A DNA stretch of 64,000 bases from Labrys sp. KNU-23 (GTDB lineage: Bacteria; Pseudomonadota; Alphaproteobacteria; Rhizobiales; Labraceae), in NCBI RefSeq assembly GCF_008330945.1, contig NZ_CP043488.1, positions 1,550,001-1,614,000 on the forward strand, written 5' to 3'. A model generated the notes under the pieces. The model did not search any database, was not told the DNA's origin, and was given only the letters and a program-made list of their open reading frames with translations. Position numbers and translations under genes: made by a program. Shown piece after piece: positions 8,394 through 17,729 of the stretch (position 1 is the stretch's first letter; every line of letters begins with the position of its first letter).

Positions 8394-9791
8394 ATGTCCC
8401 TCATTGATAATCATCTCGCTATCTTCGATCCTGTGACAGACCTCGACCTGGCCGAGCGCTATCTCACGGACTGGCCACGCGATACCCAGGGCAAGGCACG
8501 GGTTATACTGCGCCCGCGCACAGCTGAGGAAGTCGCGGACATTGTCCGTATCTGCGCCTCTGCGGCCATTCCCATTGTACCCCAGGGCGGCCATACCGGA
8601 CTTGTCGCAGGCGCGGTGCCTTCGGCCGACGGCACAGAAGTGGTCGTCAGCCTGGAGCGGTTGAACCGCATCCGCGAAGTCGATGCGGCCAATTTCTCGA
8701 TGACGGTAGAGGCTGGCTGTATCCTCGCCAATCTCCATGCTGTCGCCGCTGAACATGAGCGGCTCTTCCCCCTGTCGCTTGGTGCCCAGGGAAGTTGCCA
8801 GATCGGCGGCAACGTCGCCACCAACGCTGGCGGCATCAATGTGCTGCGCTACGGCATGACACGCAATCTTGTGCTCGGCATCGAGGCCGTGCTGCCGGAT
8901 GGGCAAATCTGGAATGGTCTGCGGAAACTGCACAAGAACAACACCGGCTATGATCTCAAGCAACTCTTCATCGGTTCGGAGGGCACGCTCGGCATCGTCA
9001 CGGCGGTGAGCCTGCGCCTGTTTCCGAAGCCGACCCAAGTCGAGACGGCCTTCCTGGCGGTGGAGAACGCCGCCGCGGCTGTTGCGCTCTACGGCCTTGC
9101 CCGGCGGGACCTCAGCGATTTGCTCTCCGCTTTCGAACTCATCGGACATTTCGGACTGGAGCTCGCTCAGGAGGCGACGCCGGACCTGCGTCATCCTCTG
9201 GAATCGAAGTCCTCGCACTACGTGCTCATGGAGGCCTCGGCCAGCGGCCTGGTCGACCTTGCTGCCTTGATGCAGCGTTTTCTCGAAGGCGCGATAGAAG
9301 CAGGGCATGTCCTGGACGGCACGGTCGCGGCCAACAGCACGCAGGCAGGTGCGCTCTGGCGCATCCGCGAAGACCTGGTGGAAGGGCAGGCTCGCCGCGG
9401 CCGGCATCTACGCACCGACGTCTCGGTGCCGATTTCGGACATCGCCTCGTTCCTCGCCAAGACGGACGCCGCACTGGCGGCGACCGAACCTCGTGCCATT
9501 CCGGTAGCCTATGGGCATATTGGCGACGGCAATCTTCATTATAACGTGCTTCCGCCTGCGGGCATGGCAGAGGATGACAAACCAGCCTTTCTCAAGCGGT
9601 GCGAGCAGGTGGTCTACGCCGCTCTGCCTGAATTCGGAGGCTCGATCAGCGCCGAGCACGGGATTGGCCGCGCCAAGCGTGACTCCTATCTCAAAGGCCT
9701 GGCGCCTGCGGAGAAAGCCCTGACGGAAGGAATGAAACGCGTCTTCGATCCCCAGGGTATTATGAGTCCGGGACGGCTGTTCGAAGCGTAA
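8394..9791 (+). CDS. FAD-linked 2-hydroxyacid dehydrogenase (GlcD/D-lactate dehydrogenase family)
   Basis: 465 residues from the ATG at 8394 (MSLIDNHLAIF); an in-frame ATG at 8331 would add 21 residues, and neither has a good ribosome site, so the start is uncertain. The N-terminal FAD_binding_4 domain has VPQGGHTGLVAGAVP (about residues 62-76), SLGAQGSCQIGGNVATNAGG and LKQLFIGSEGTLGIVTAV. The C-terminal FAD-oxidase domain has YGHIGDGNLHYNV and SAEHGIGRAKR, whose histidines usually bind metal. It oxidises a D-2-hydroxyacid such as D-2-hydroxyglutarate or a sugar acid to the 2-keto acid. Third gene of the FAH operon after a 229-base gap, so it may have its own promoter. Confidence 0.85.
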   Translation: MSLIDNHLAIFDPVTDLDLAERYLTDWPRDTQGKARVILRPRTAEEVADIVRICASAAIPIVPQGGHTGLVAGAVPSADGTEVVVSLERLNRIREVDAANFSMTVEAGCILANLHAVAAEHERLFPLSLGAQGSCQIGGNVATNAGGINVLRYGMTRNLVLGIEAVLPDGQIWNGLRKLHKNNTGYDLKQLFIGSEGTLGIVTAVSLRLFPKPTQVETAFLAVENAAAAVALYGLARRDLSDLLSAFELIGHFGLELAQEATPDLRHPLESKSSHYVLMEASASGLVDLAALMQRFLEGAIEAGHVLDGTVAANSTQAGALWRIREDLVEGQARRGRHLRTDVSVPISDIASFLAKTDAALAATEPRAIPVAYGHIGDGNLHYNVLPPAGMAEDDKPAFLKRCEQVVYAALPEFGGSISAEHGIGRAKRDSYLKGLAPAEKALTEGMKRVFDPQGIMSPGRLFEA

Positions 9792-9932
9792 GGGTTACTT
9801 TCCATCATACGTCGCACGGCGGCCCGCACCGCGCTGCAGAATGGATAGCTGTCCCACCCGGCGCGGGTTTATCCAGCCTATTCTCCGCTGGAGTTCCGAT
9901 GCCAAATTCTTCACGCTTCATGCTGGAGAGAG

Positions 9933-10887
9933 ATGAACTTGCTTCGCCACCAGTCTATCGTATCGCGTATGACAAAGACTAAAACTGGGCTGTACCATTG
10001 GTGGCCGGAGTGCGTGTCGCAGCACTGGAAAGATGAAAAGGGCGAAGTCCATCGGCTGCGGCCGGACGGAAGTGAGCAGTGTTCAGCGCCCGGCAATTTT
10101 GGTGTGATCGACCACGAACACTTCATGAAACGCGGCAGCGAGCTCCATGAGGCGGCACCTTGGGACAAAAGTTTCGAGTCCGGGTTTGATCGGACAGACG
10201 ACCAGTTTCCGGGTGTGATCGCTTGGCTTGAGGGGCTCGATTACGAGCAGCGCTTCGGGCGGCCACGCAGTCAGCGGTTCGTGCCTCAGTCTTCAGCCGA
10301 TGAACTGTTCGGCAAGATGGTGGAATCGCTGACGTCGCTTGCGATCCGTAGCCCCATGACTCGCTTTGCTGCCATGTCTCTCGCCGAGCGTGTTCATGGG
10401 GCCCTTCCGGAGCGGGAACGCGACGATTTCGTGATCCTCCAATATGCACGACATGCACCGCCGCGCCGTTCAGGCGTTTGGCGTCCGTGGAAAGGCGACG
10501 GCGATTTTCTCACCCGAGCAGGAATTCATCTTCGGCGACGGCTTTTATCACAATTTGACGTCGCCAGGCACAGTGCCAACGAGCCCATATATTCTTGCGC
10601 CGCTGACGCCACGGCTCGCGGTGCTCTATGCCATTCCGGCGCAATATGCTGCCGAGCCCCGCATATCAACGCTTGTAGTGGTGGCCGACGAAGCAGAGGC
10701 GCTCAATCGGGTCGTTCAGACCTGCGCCCGCATGGCCCTGTTCTTTCGCACGGACCGGCCGGAGGTGTCCGACGAGTTCCGGTCCGGCGAGCATCTGCAT
10801 TATACGTCGTCGCGAAATATCATTGAATTGATGATCCACGATATGCCAGGTGTCCCGCCAAACGACACGTCGCTCGACCTCCTCTAA
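9933..10887 (+). pseudogene. Frameshifted gene of unknown function (about 317 codons)
   Basis: Two overlapping frames form one protein. The first begins at 9933 behind GGAGAG and reads sensibly (GLYHWWPECVSQHWKDEKG) up to DDFVILQY near 10445. The second continues with MHDMHRRAVQAFG from 10444 to FGDGFYHNLTSPG, ILAPLTPRLAVLYAIP and a stop at 10887. Past 10445 the first frame becomes basic and low-complexity. Loss of TA from a TATATG would explain the break, since ILQY followed by MHDMH reads naturally. No signal peptide or membrane helix is seen and I do not recognise the family. It stands alone between the FAD dehydrogenase and the phosphate transporter. A sequencing error is possible. Confidence 0.6.
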
Positions 10888-11193
10888 GCCATGATGCAAG
10901 CTTGATGAAGGCGCCTCGCCCTCAACGAGGGAATTGCTGCCTCGGGAGCATGGAACATGCGAGACAGGAGCTTAAAGCGTTTTGCGATTTGGTGGAATCA
11001 CCAAGAATCGCAAAGACGCGTCGGAACAAGGAGTTGGAGCAAAGGGGCGTTCGCGCCTGAACGCACTTTGCTCTAGGCAACTCGAAGACAAGATGATGGC
11101 GTTGCGCCGCAACAATCTCACATTCCTGCGGTGCTTACCACAGGAGACAATCAGGCAGCGCCAACTGCGATAGCAGCCTTCAAAACATCAGGC
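10888..11193. other. Intergenic region with a compound palindromic repeat
   Basis: No gene is supported here. The only structure is the pair of hairpins described at 10981-11071. Confidence 0.6.
10981..11071. repeat. Two-hairpin intergenic palindromic element
   Basis: Arms TTTGCGATT (10981-10989) and AATCGCAAA (11006-11014) enclose a nested TTGGTG-gaat-CACCAA. A second imperfect hairpin follows, GCAAAG/CTTTGC outside and GCGTTC/GAACGC inside (11039-11071). It looks like the small palindromic repeats scattered between genes in Hyphomicrobiales. Only one copy is present here, so its repeated nature is inferred. Confidence 0.5.
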
Positions 11194-12198
11194 TTAGCCA
11201 AGCAGTGACGTCAGGAAGTAAACCAGGGCCGAAATGATCGCCGCGGCCGGAAGCGTCACGACCCAGGCGACGACAATATTGCTGGCCAGGCCCCATCGCA
11301 CAGCCGAGACCCGGCGAGCCGCGCCAACGCCGACAATGGCACCGGTGATCGTATGGGTGGTCGACACCGGAATACCGAGCCAGGTCGCACCGAAAAGGGT
11401 CAAGGCGCCACCGGTTTCCGCGCAGAAACCCTGCATCGGATTGAGCCGCGTGATCTTCGATCCCATCGTATGCACGATCCGCCAGCCGCCGGCCAACGTA
11501 CCGAGCGCCATTGCCGCCTGGCAGGATAATACGACCCAGAACGGCACATAGAAGCTCGAGCCGAGATAGCCTTGCGAAAACAGCAGCACCGCGATGATGC
11601 CCATCGTCTTCTGGGCATCATTGCCGCCGTGCCCCAGTGAATAGAGCGAGGCAGAGACGAATTGCAGGACGCGGAAGGTACGGTCGACGGCAAAAGGCGT
11701 TTGGCGAACGAAGATCCAGGACACCGCCAGGATCAGCATCAACGCCAGAAAAAAGCCGATCGCCGGCGACAGGAAAATGGCCGAGACGGTTTTCGCAAGA
11801 CCTGAGAACACGATGGCACTTCCGCCCGTCTTGGCGAGACCCGCACCCACGAGGCCGCCAACGAGCGCGTGCGAGGAGCTCGACGGAATACCGAGCAGCC
11901 AAGTGAGCACGTTCCACACGATCGCCCCCATCAGGGCGGCAAAGATCACCGCGGGCGTCACGATGACGGGATCGATGATGCCGGTGCCAAGCGTCTCGGC
12001 CACATGCAGGCCGAAGAAAAGGAAGGCGATGAAATTGAAGAACGCCGCCCAAAACACCGCATAATGCGGCCTGAGCACGCGCGTCGAAACGATGGTAGCG
12101 ATTGAATTGGCCGCGTCGTGCAAGCCGTTGAGAAAATCGAAAATGAGCCCGACGACGATCAGGCCAACCAGGAGCGGCAAGGCGAGAGCTGTTTCCAT
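11194..12198 (-). CDS. pit: PiT-family inorganic phosphate transporter
   Basis: 334 residues, an inner-membrane low-affinity phosphate/cation symporter. The two inverted family signatures are seen: FDFLNGLHDAANSIATIVST near residue 22, and SLGHGGNDAQKTMGIIAVL near residue 190. The protein is almost entirely hydrophobic helices (about ten segments). The start codon overlaps the stop of the DUF47 gene by one base (TGATG), so the two are translationally coupled. Rhizobial pit operons have the same DUF47-pit order. Confidence 0.93.
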   Translation of the reverse strand: METALALPLLVGLIVVGLIFDFLNGLHDAANSIATIVSTRVLRPHYAVFWAAFFNFIAFLFFGLHVAETLGTGIIDPVIVTPAVIFAALMGAIVWNVLTWLLGIPSSSSHALVGGLVGAGLAKTGGSAIVFSGLAKTVSAIFLSPAIGFFLALMLILAVSWIFVRQTPFAVDRTFRVLQFVSASLYSLGHGGNDAQKTMGIIAVLLFSQGYLGSSFYVPFWVVLSCQAAMALGTLAGGWRIVHTMGSKITRLNPMQGFCAETGGALTLFGATWLGIPVSTTHTITGAIVGVGAARRVSAVRWGLASNIVVAWVVTLPAAAIISALVYFLTSLLG

Positions 12199-12842
12199 CA
12201 GACGTTCTCGATGACGATGCCGCTGATCTCATTGGCAACATCCTCGAAGCGGTCGACGACCTTCTCCAGTTCGCCGTAGATTTCGCTGCCGATGAGATAG
12301 GCCATGGCATTGCTGGTGCCATTGACGCGGAAAAGGTTCTTCAACCCCTCTTCGTAGAGCTCGTCCGATTTGTCCTCGACCCGCGTGACCTCTTCGGCGA
12401 GGGCGCTGAGCCTTGCCGAATTCGGCCCGATTTGCGTGAGCAGCGGTATCGCTTCGGCGACCAGATGCGCAGCCTCGGCGATCAACACACCCATTTCCCG
12501 CATGCCAGGCTCGAATGTGTGTTGTTCGAAGCGCCGAATGGTCTTCACCGTCTTGTTGAGCATGTCGATCGCATCATCCATGGACTGGATCAGATCCTTG
12601 ATGTCACCGCGATCGAACGGCGTTATGAAGCTGCGACGGGTTGCAAGCAGCACCTCGCGGGTGATCTCGTCTGCCTCGTCTTCGAGTTCGACGATGCGGC
12701 TACAGTGCTTTTCGATATCGCCCTCACCCGCCAGCATCGCCTTCATCGCCTCTGCTGCGCCGACGACCGTCTTCGAATGGCGCTCGAACAGGTGAAAGAA
12801 CTTGTCCTCGCGCGGCAGAAGCTTCTTGAACCAGCTGAGCAT
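12198..12842 (-). CDS. DUF47 phosphate transport regulator (PhoU-like)
   Basis: 214 residues, all-helical. It begins MLSWFKKLLPREDKFFHLFERH and has two PhoU-like EDEAD segments: ELEDEADEITREVL near residue 51 and TRVEDKSDELYEEGLKNLFR near 150. Such proteins partner PiT transporters and probably bind metal through these acidic clusters. Cytoplasmic; first gene of the two-gene operon with pit. No strong ribosome site is visible upstream of the ATG. Confidence 0.9.
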   Translation of the reverse strand: MLSWFKKLLPREDKFFHLFERHSKTVVGAAEAMKAMLAGEGDIEKHCSRIVELEDEADEITREVLLATRRSFITPFDRGDIKDLIQSMDDAIDMLNKTVKTIRRFEQHTFEPGMREMGVLIAEAAHLVAEAIPLLTQIGPNSARLSALAEEVTRVEDKSDELYEEGLKNLFRVNGTSNAMAYLIGSEIYGELEKVVDRFEDVANEISGIVIENV

Positions 12843-13646
12843 GCATCGAATCCGGCTGTAGAATTGTCACGCAACGGTCATAGATGAAAACCGCTGCACG
12901 TAAAGGTCCGGTCAAAAGAGAACCTCATTCCGGATCTGCAACGGAACGCTCGGCGTTGATGTCCTGGACACGGGCGAGCGCGACAGCCGCATTCCGGCGG
13001 TGTCCTCTCGAACCATTAGGTGGCGCGATCCGGGAAACTCGAGGGCGCGCACTGGCAAACGGCTGTGGCCGGCAATGGGCTGGAAGTATTTCAATCTTTC
13101 GACGCCGCGGCCGGCAGGCGCACGGTCATGGCAGTGCCACCCGTTGGATTATCCCCGGGTTCGACGATGCCGTGATGCTCATCAACGATCCGCCGAACGG
13201 TGGCCAGCCCGAGGCCGGTACCTCCGCGCCGTCGCGTAAAGAATGGATCGAACAGATGCGGTAAAGCCTGGGGCACAAGTCCGGGGCCTGAATCGGCAAC
13301 GCAATGAGTGGCGAGTGCCTGAATGTCGAAGCCTTTCGAAACGCTGTCCGTTCGCAGAGCAGACCCGGATGATGGATCATTGTGCTGAACGCGATCCGGC
13401 GGCGATGGCCCCTTCAGAGGCTCCAGCGCGTGAAGGTCAGGAAAGCGCTGGGTGGACTGCTCTGGATTGGCAGCCGCCGCCTTGGGCGGCATCGAGACGG
13501 CGCATATGATGCGAAAGCAGCAAGGCGGATTTGCCTTCAATCCAAACCTTCCGCTCAGGCAATAATTCGAGTCCATTGCCGCCTGAAATCCACCCGCAAG
13601 CTGATCAATCTGCGCCCACCTGAGAATTTGCAACACAACGCCCAGT
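12843..13646. other. Decayed region between the phosphate operon and the GMC gene
   Basis: About 800 bases with no intact gene. The only recognisable coding remnant is the histidine kinase tail at 13091-13324. The remaining frames show no family resemblance. Confidence 0.6.
13091..13324 (-). pseudogene. C-terminal remnant of a sensor histidine kinase
   Basis: About 77 codons read as the end of a HATPase domain: VADSGPGLVPQALPHLFDPF (G1/F box region) and GGTGLGLATVRRIVDEHHG (G2 box), ending TAMTVRLPA. The N and D boxes and the dimerisation domain are absent, and the upstream frame is unlike a kinase. The form is like NtrB or AtoS-type kinases. The lack of an adjoining response regulator supports decay of a two-component system. 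Confidence 0.7.
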
Positions 13647-15362
13647 CTATGCAGTGCTTTTGAGAGCATCGGCGATCTTTTCCGCCATCATGATCGTCGG
13701 GAGGTTCGTATTCGCGCAGGGAATCGTGGGCATCAGCGAAGCGTCGCAGACGGACAATCCTTGCAACCCACGCACCTGTCCCGTGGCATCCGTCACCGCC
13801 ATCCTGTCCCCGTCGGGACCCATGCGGCAGGTGCCGGAGGGATGCCAGACACCGCCGACGGTTTCGGCGATATAAGCCTCGAGTTCGCCGCGATTGCCGA
13901 CCAGCCTGAGGGGATCGTCGTAGTTCGACAGCATATGGGGAAACACCTTCTCGCGCAGCCGGCCGATCAGATCGAGGCCCACCGCTCCGATCCCGGTGAC
14001 GACGGCGCCGGGCGCGCTCGGCTTGGAAAAGCGCTTGCCGATCTCCGACATGCCGCCGGCGTAAACGCCGGAGACCACCGAATTCACCGTCGGGTCGAGC
14101 GCCAGGCTCACGGCGCGCTCGAAGGCATCGGCCAGGCGTACGAGGTCGCGCCTGTCGGAGAGCATGCGGAAATCGATGCGCGGCGGACCGTCCGGGGATG
14201 CGGGATCGAGCAGGAGCTGGCCACGCGAATAGGACTTGTTCACCCAGAAGAAGACGGAACCGAGCTGGCGCCCCACGGCATGCCAGGCCGCGCGGGTGAC
14301 GAAGTTCATATGCATGTCCCCCGGCGGACATCCTTCCAGGCCGGAGGAGAAGCGATAACCGATGGGAATGTGGTAGTCGGGCACGCCCCGCTGGCGTGCG
14401 GCCGGCCTTAGAAAGGGCACGATACCGGCCGAGGGATGCTCCATCAGGTTCTGGCCGACGCCGGGCAGGTGATGCAGGGCCTCAATGCCGCAATCGCCCA
14501 GATGGGGGGCCGGACCGATGCCCGAGCGCATGAGGATGGCGGGCGAGGACAGCGCGCCGGCGCTCAGCACCACCCGGTTCGCCTGCACGATCTGGCTGGC
14601 GCCTCCCCGCATGGCGATCACGCCAACGGCCCTGCCATCGGCCAGGACGATGCGGGAGGCGGTGGTGTGGGTCCGGATTTCCAGGTTGGGGCGCGCCCTG
14701 ACCTGCGGCGTCAGATAGGCCCAGGCCGTGCTGACGCGGCGGCGCTGCTCGTCCATGTTGACGGCCATTTCGAAAGTGCCCTCCTCCCACGCGCCGTTCT
14801 GGTCGGGCAGGAAGGCAATGCCGCGCGCCTTGCAGACCGCCAGCATGGCACGGGTGAAGGGCGTCCAGATCTCCTCGCCGCGCCGACGGATCGGAAACGG
14901 GCCGCTCCTGCCATGGAAATGGTTGTCGAAATCGAGGTCCCGCTCGAGCTTCTTGAAATAGGGAAAGCAGGCCTGCCACGACCATCCTTCCAGGCCCATG
15001 TCCCGCCATTCGTCATAATCGAACGGGGCGCCGCGATTGGCGCCGATGCCGTTGATGGCTGACCCGCCGCCCAGGACCCGGGCCTGTTCATAGCGGGTGC
15101 TCTTGCTTTCCGGCCGGTTGGAACCGCCATAGGGCAAGGATGCCTTGAGGCCGTCCCAGGTGTAGCGCGGGTTGGAATAGGCAATGCCGGGATAGGGCGA
15201 GGCAAGATCGGGAAAGTCCTCCGGGCGCGCCGCATCCATGCCCGCCTCCAGAAGGATCACGCGGACGGCCGGATCCTCGGTCAGCCTGGCGGCAAGCACG
15301 CAACCCGCCGACCCGCCGCCGACAATGACATAGTCCACCCTGTCCGGCTCGGCGGCGGTCAT
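13647..15362 (-). CDS. GMC-family FAD alcohol dehydrogenase
   Basis: 571 residues, choline dehydrogenase-like. The N-terminal dinucleotide motif is VDYVIVGGGSAGCVLAARL (about residues 8-26) followed by ILLEAGMD. Signature 1 is ARVLGGGSAINGIGANRG, signature 2 is VVLSAGALSSPAILMRSGIG, and the active-site segment GGVWHPSGTCRMGP contains the proton-accepting His, with NTNLPTIMMAEKIAD at the end. It oxidises a primary alcohol to an aldehyde. It is last in the operon, 34 bases after the ALDH that could take its product. No signal peptide is seen. The alcohol is unknown. Confidence 0.88.
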   Translation of the reverse strand: MTAAEPDRVDYVIVGGGSAGCVLAARLTEDPAVRVILLEAGMDAARPEDFPDLASPYPGIAYSNPRYTWDGLKASLPYGGSNRPESKSTRYEQARVLGGGSAINGIGANRGAPFDYDEWRDMGLEGWSWQACFPYFKKLERDLDFDNHFHGRSGPFPIRRRGEEIWTPFTRAMLAVCKARGIAFLPDQNGAWEEGTFEMAVNMDEQRRRVSTAWAYLTPQVRARPNLEIRTHTTASRIVLADGRAVGVIAMRGGASQIVQANRVVLSAGALSSPAILMRSGIGPAPHLGDCGIEALHHLPGVGQNLMEHPSAGIVPFLRPAARQRGVPDYHIPIGYRFSSGLEGCPPGDMHMNFVTRAAWHAVGRQLGSVFFWVNKSYSRGQLLLDPASPDGPPRIDFRMLSDRRDLVRLADAFERAVSLALDPTVNSVVSGVYAGGMSEIGKRFSKPSAPGAVVTGIGAVGLDLIGRLREKVFPHMLSNYDDPLRLVGNRGELEAYIAETVGGVWHPSGTCRMGPDGDRMAVTDATGQVRGLQGLSVCDASLMPTIPCANTNLPTIMMAEKIADALKSTA

Positions 15363-15396
15363 GGCGATGCTCCTGTTGCAAATCCTGGCTGAGGTT

Positions 15397-16923
15397 CTAT
15401 TGGGCGAGGTCGATCGTCATCGTCTTGAGGTCGCACATCTCCATGAGCGTGTGCCGCCCGCCGGTCCGGCCCAGACCGCTTTGCGTTCCCGCCGCGCCGC
15501 CCGCCGGGATATGGGGTTCCCAGTAGCAGCTCTTCTCATTGACGTTGACGATGCCGACCCTGAGGCTTTCGGTATAGAAGAACGCCTTGGCGATCGTGCT
15601 GGTGAAGACGGCAGCCGAGAGCCCGAACGGGCTGGAAGCGGCAAGCTCCAGCGCCTCCTCGTCGGTCTCGAAGGTCAGCACCGGCGCCACCGGGCCGAAG
15701 GATTCCTCGATATTGAGCAGGCTTTCGCGACCCAGCCCGGTAACCACCGTCGGCTCGAAATAGAGATTTGTCGGCATGCCGGCAGCGATCCTGCCGCCGG
15801 TCACCACTTGGGCCTTGCGCGCCAGGGCATCGTCCATATGGCTCAGCATCTTGTCGAGGCCTGCGGCATTGTTCAGGGGCCCCATGGTTGTCGCGGGATC
15901 GAAGGGATCGCCCATGCGCACGGCAGCGGCCGCCTTGACCAGGCCCTCGACGAAGCGGTCATGCACGGATTGATGCACGAGGATCCGTTCGGTCGCGGTG
16001 CAGATCTGCCCGGCATTGGCAAAACAGCCGGCACCGACCCTGGCGGCTGCCCTGTCGATATCGGCATCGGGCAAGACGATGGTGGGGCCATTGCCGCCCA
16101 TTTCCAACAGCAGCGGCTTTCCCGCCCCGCGGCTTGCGATCCGCGCGCCCGTGGCCGAACTGCCAGTGAAGCCCACGGCATGGGTGCCGGGATGGATCAC
16201 GGCCTCGTCGCCGACTTCGGCGCCATCGCCCAGCACCAGATTGACCACCCCATCCGGCAGGCCAGCCTCGATCAGGCACTCCATCAAGGCCACCGCGATC
16301 AGCGAGGTGGTGGGAGCGGGCACCCAGACCACCGTATTACCGGTGGCGATCGCGGGACCGAGATAATAGAGGCAGGGCAGTGCGAGAGGAAAATTCCAGG
16401 GCGTTATGATGGCGAAGACGCCCTTGGGCTGCAGGAAGCTGAAGGCGCGCTTATGAGGATCGGCGACGGCAAAGGCCGACGTCTCCAGCCATTTCATCTG
16501 CTCGGCCGCGTTGCGAAAACCGAGGGCAGCGCCCGCGACCTCGGCCTTGGCCTCGGCATGGTAGGGCTTGCCCTGTTCGAGGCAGAGCAGGCGCGCCAGC
16601 TCATCGCCCCGCCGCTCGATTTCCTCGGCAATCTTCAGGCAGAGAGCCGCCCGAGCGAAGACGCCCATCCGGCGCATGGCTTCGCGTGCGCCCTCCGCCG
16701 CCTGTACGGCCCGGGAGACATCCTGGCGGGTGGAGAGCGCCAGATAGCCCAGCGCTTCGCCGGTTGCCGGACTGTCGATCTTCAGGAACCGGCCGGAACT
16801 GCCGGCTGTCCAGGTCGATCCGATACGATTTGTACCCAGTCGTAGACCTTGTTCGGGTTCGCTCACGATGGCCATGCCGCGCAGATGAGGCCCCTCGAGG
16901 GAAGATCTGAACTGAACGGTCAT
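15397..16923 (-). CDS. Aldehyde dehydrogenase with an altered cofactor-lysine segment
   Basis: 508 residues from the second of two adjacent ATGs, because AGGAG is 6 bases before it; the first (16926) overlaps the creatininase stop as ATGA and is an alternative. Motifs: FAIITPWNFPLALPCLYYL, FTGSSATGARIA, the general base in LEMGGNGPTIVL, the catalytic Cys in NAGQICTATERILVH, and EESFGPVAPV. Where most ALDHs have a cofactor-binding lysine (VxKPA), this one has VVWVPAPTTS, suggesting NAD preference or a subfamily trait. It should oxidise the aldehyde made by the neighbouring GMC enzyme. Confidence 0.85.
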   Translation of the reverse strand: MTVQFRSSLEGPHLRGMAIVSEPEQGLRLGTNRIGSTWTAGSSGRFLKIDSPATGEALGYLALSTRQDVSRAVQAAEGAREAMRRMGVFARAALCLKIAEEIERRGDELARLLCLEQGKPYHAEAKAEVAGAALGFRNAAEQMKWLETSAFAVADPHKRAFSFLQPKGVFAIITPWNFPLALPCLYYLGPAIATGNTVVWVPAPTTSLIAVALMECLIEAGLPDGVVNLVLGDGAEVGDEAVIHPGTHAVGFTGSSATGARIASRGAGKPLLLEMGGNGPTIVLPDADIDRAAARVGAGCFANAGQICTATERILVHQSVHDRFVEGLVKAAAAVRMGDPFDPATTMGPLNNAAGLDKMLSHMDDALARKAQVVTGGRIAAGMPTNLYFEPTVVTGLGRESLLNIEESFGPVAPVLTFETDEEALELAASSPFGLSAAVFTSTIAKAFFYTESLRVGIVNVNEKSCYWEPHIPAGGAAGTQSGLGRTGGRHTLMEMCDLKTMTIDLAQ

Positions 16924-17729
16924 CATGAACTCCTTTGACCATAGTTGGACTGGATGGCGAGAACGGCCTCGCGGCTGCGGCTGACGGCGCCCTCGAACAG
17001 ACGCGCGCCTGCCGAGGGCGAGGCCTGCGACGGCGTGCCGATCACGCCATTGTCCCGGATGGCCTCGAAGGGGCGCCATACGGTGATGGCCGGGGCCGCG
17101 AAAAGATGCGGGTCGGGCCAGCTCGGCGGTGTCGTCCCGGCGGGGATAAGAGTCTCGCGCACGGTTTGGGGCAGCACATGCATCATCAGCGAAGTTTCGA
17201 GTGCGCAGGCATGGCCCGTTCCGCCAGCGGCGTCTGGCAACACCTCTGCGGCGATGTCGGCAATCAGATCGAAATAGGAAAAGCCAGCGGACACCACGCC
17301 GCGCTGACCCAGCGTGGTCACCGCGACCTGGATGGCGGCCCTGTTGCCGCCATGCCCATTGAGGATGACGGGCAGGAAGCCGTCGACCCACAGGCATTCG
17401 CCGAGATCGGCCAGGACCGCGATGAAGGTCTGCGGACTGAGGCTCATCGTGCCGGGAAAGGCGCGGTGGTGCTGGGACGAGCCATAGGCGAAGGGCTCGC
17501 AGACCCGCATGCCCGCTTGCCCTTCGGCGACAGCCCGCGCCACCGCGCTCGCCAGCCAGATGTCGACGCCGAGCGGCAGATGCGGGCCGTGCTGTTCGAC
17601 GGCGCCGGTCGGCAGCAGCGCGACGGGACGCGAAGGCTGCGAGGCTGCCAGCGCCCGCACATCGGGACTGGTCATGGCGGCAAAGGCGGATGACCCCGGG
17701 CCGTCCTGCCCGGGAAGAGGTATCGTCAT
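16923..17729 (-). CDS. Creatininase-family amidohydrolase
   Basis: 268 residues, start overlapping the permease stop as ATGA. The metal-site motifs of the family are intact: EQHGPHLPLGVD near residues 47-58 (Glu, His, Asp ligands), SSQHHRAFPGTMSL, and NGHGGNRAAI near 127. ALETSLMMHV supplies a further acidic ligand. Members open cyclic amides (creatinine, 3-dehydro-scyllo-inosose, mycofactocin precursor) using a two-metal centre. The place between an ABC permease and an ALDH suggests that it hydrolyses the imported compound or an early intermediate. The true substrate is unknown. Confidence 0.85.
   Translation of the reverse strand: MTIPLPGQDGPGSSAFAAMTSPDVRALAASQPSRPVALLPTGAVEQHGPHLPLGVDIWLASAVARAVAEGQAGMRVCEPFAYGSSQHHRAFPGTMSLSPQTFIAVLADLGECLWVDGFLPVILNGHGGNRAAIQVAVTTLGQRGVVSAGFSYFDLIADIAAEVLPDAAGGTGHACALETSLMMHVLPQTVRETLIPAGTTPPSWPDPHLFAAPAITVWRPFEAIRDNGVIGTPSQASPSAGARLFEGAVSRSREAVLAIQSNYGQRSS

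Noticed and set aside
12884-13264. Plus-strand open frame of 126 codons in the decayed region
   Set aside because: No ribosome site, composition typical of noncoding frames, and it overlaps the histidine kinase remnant on the other strand.
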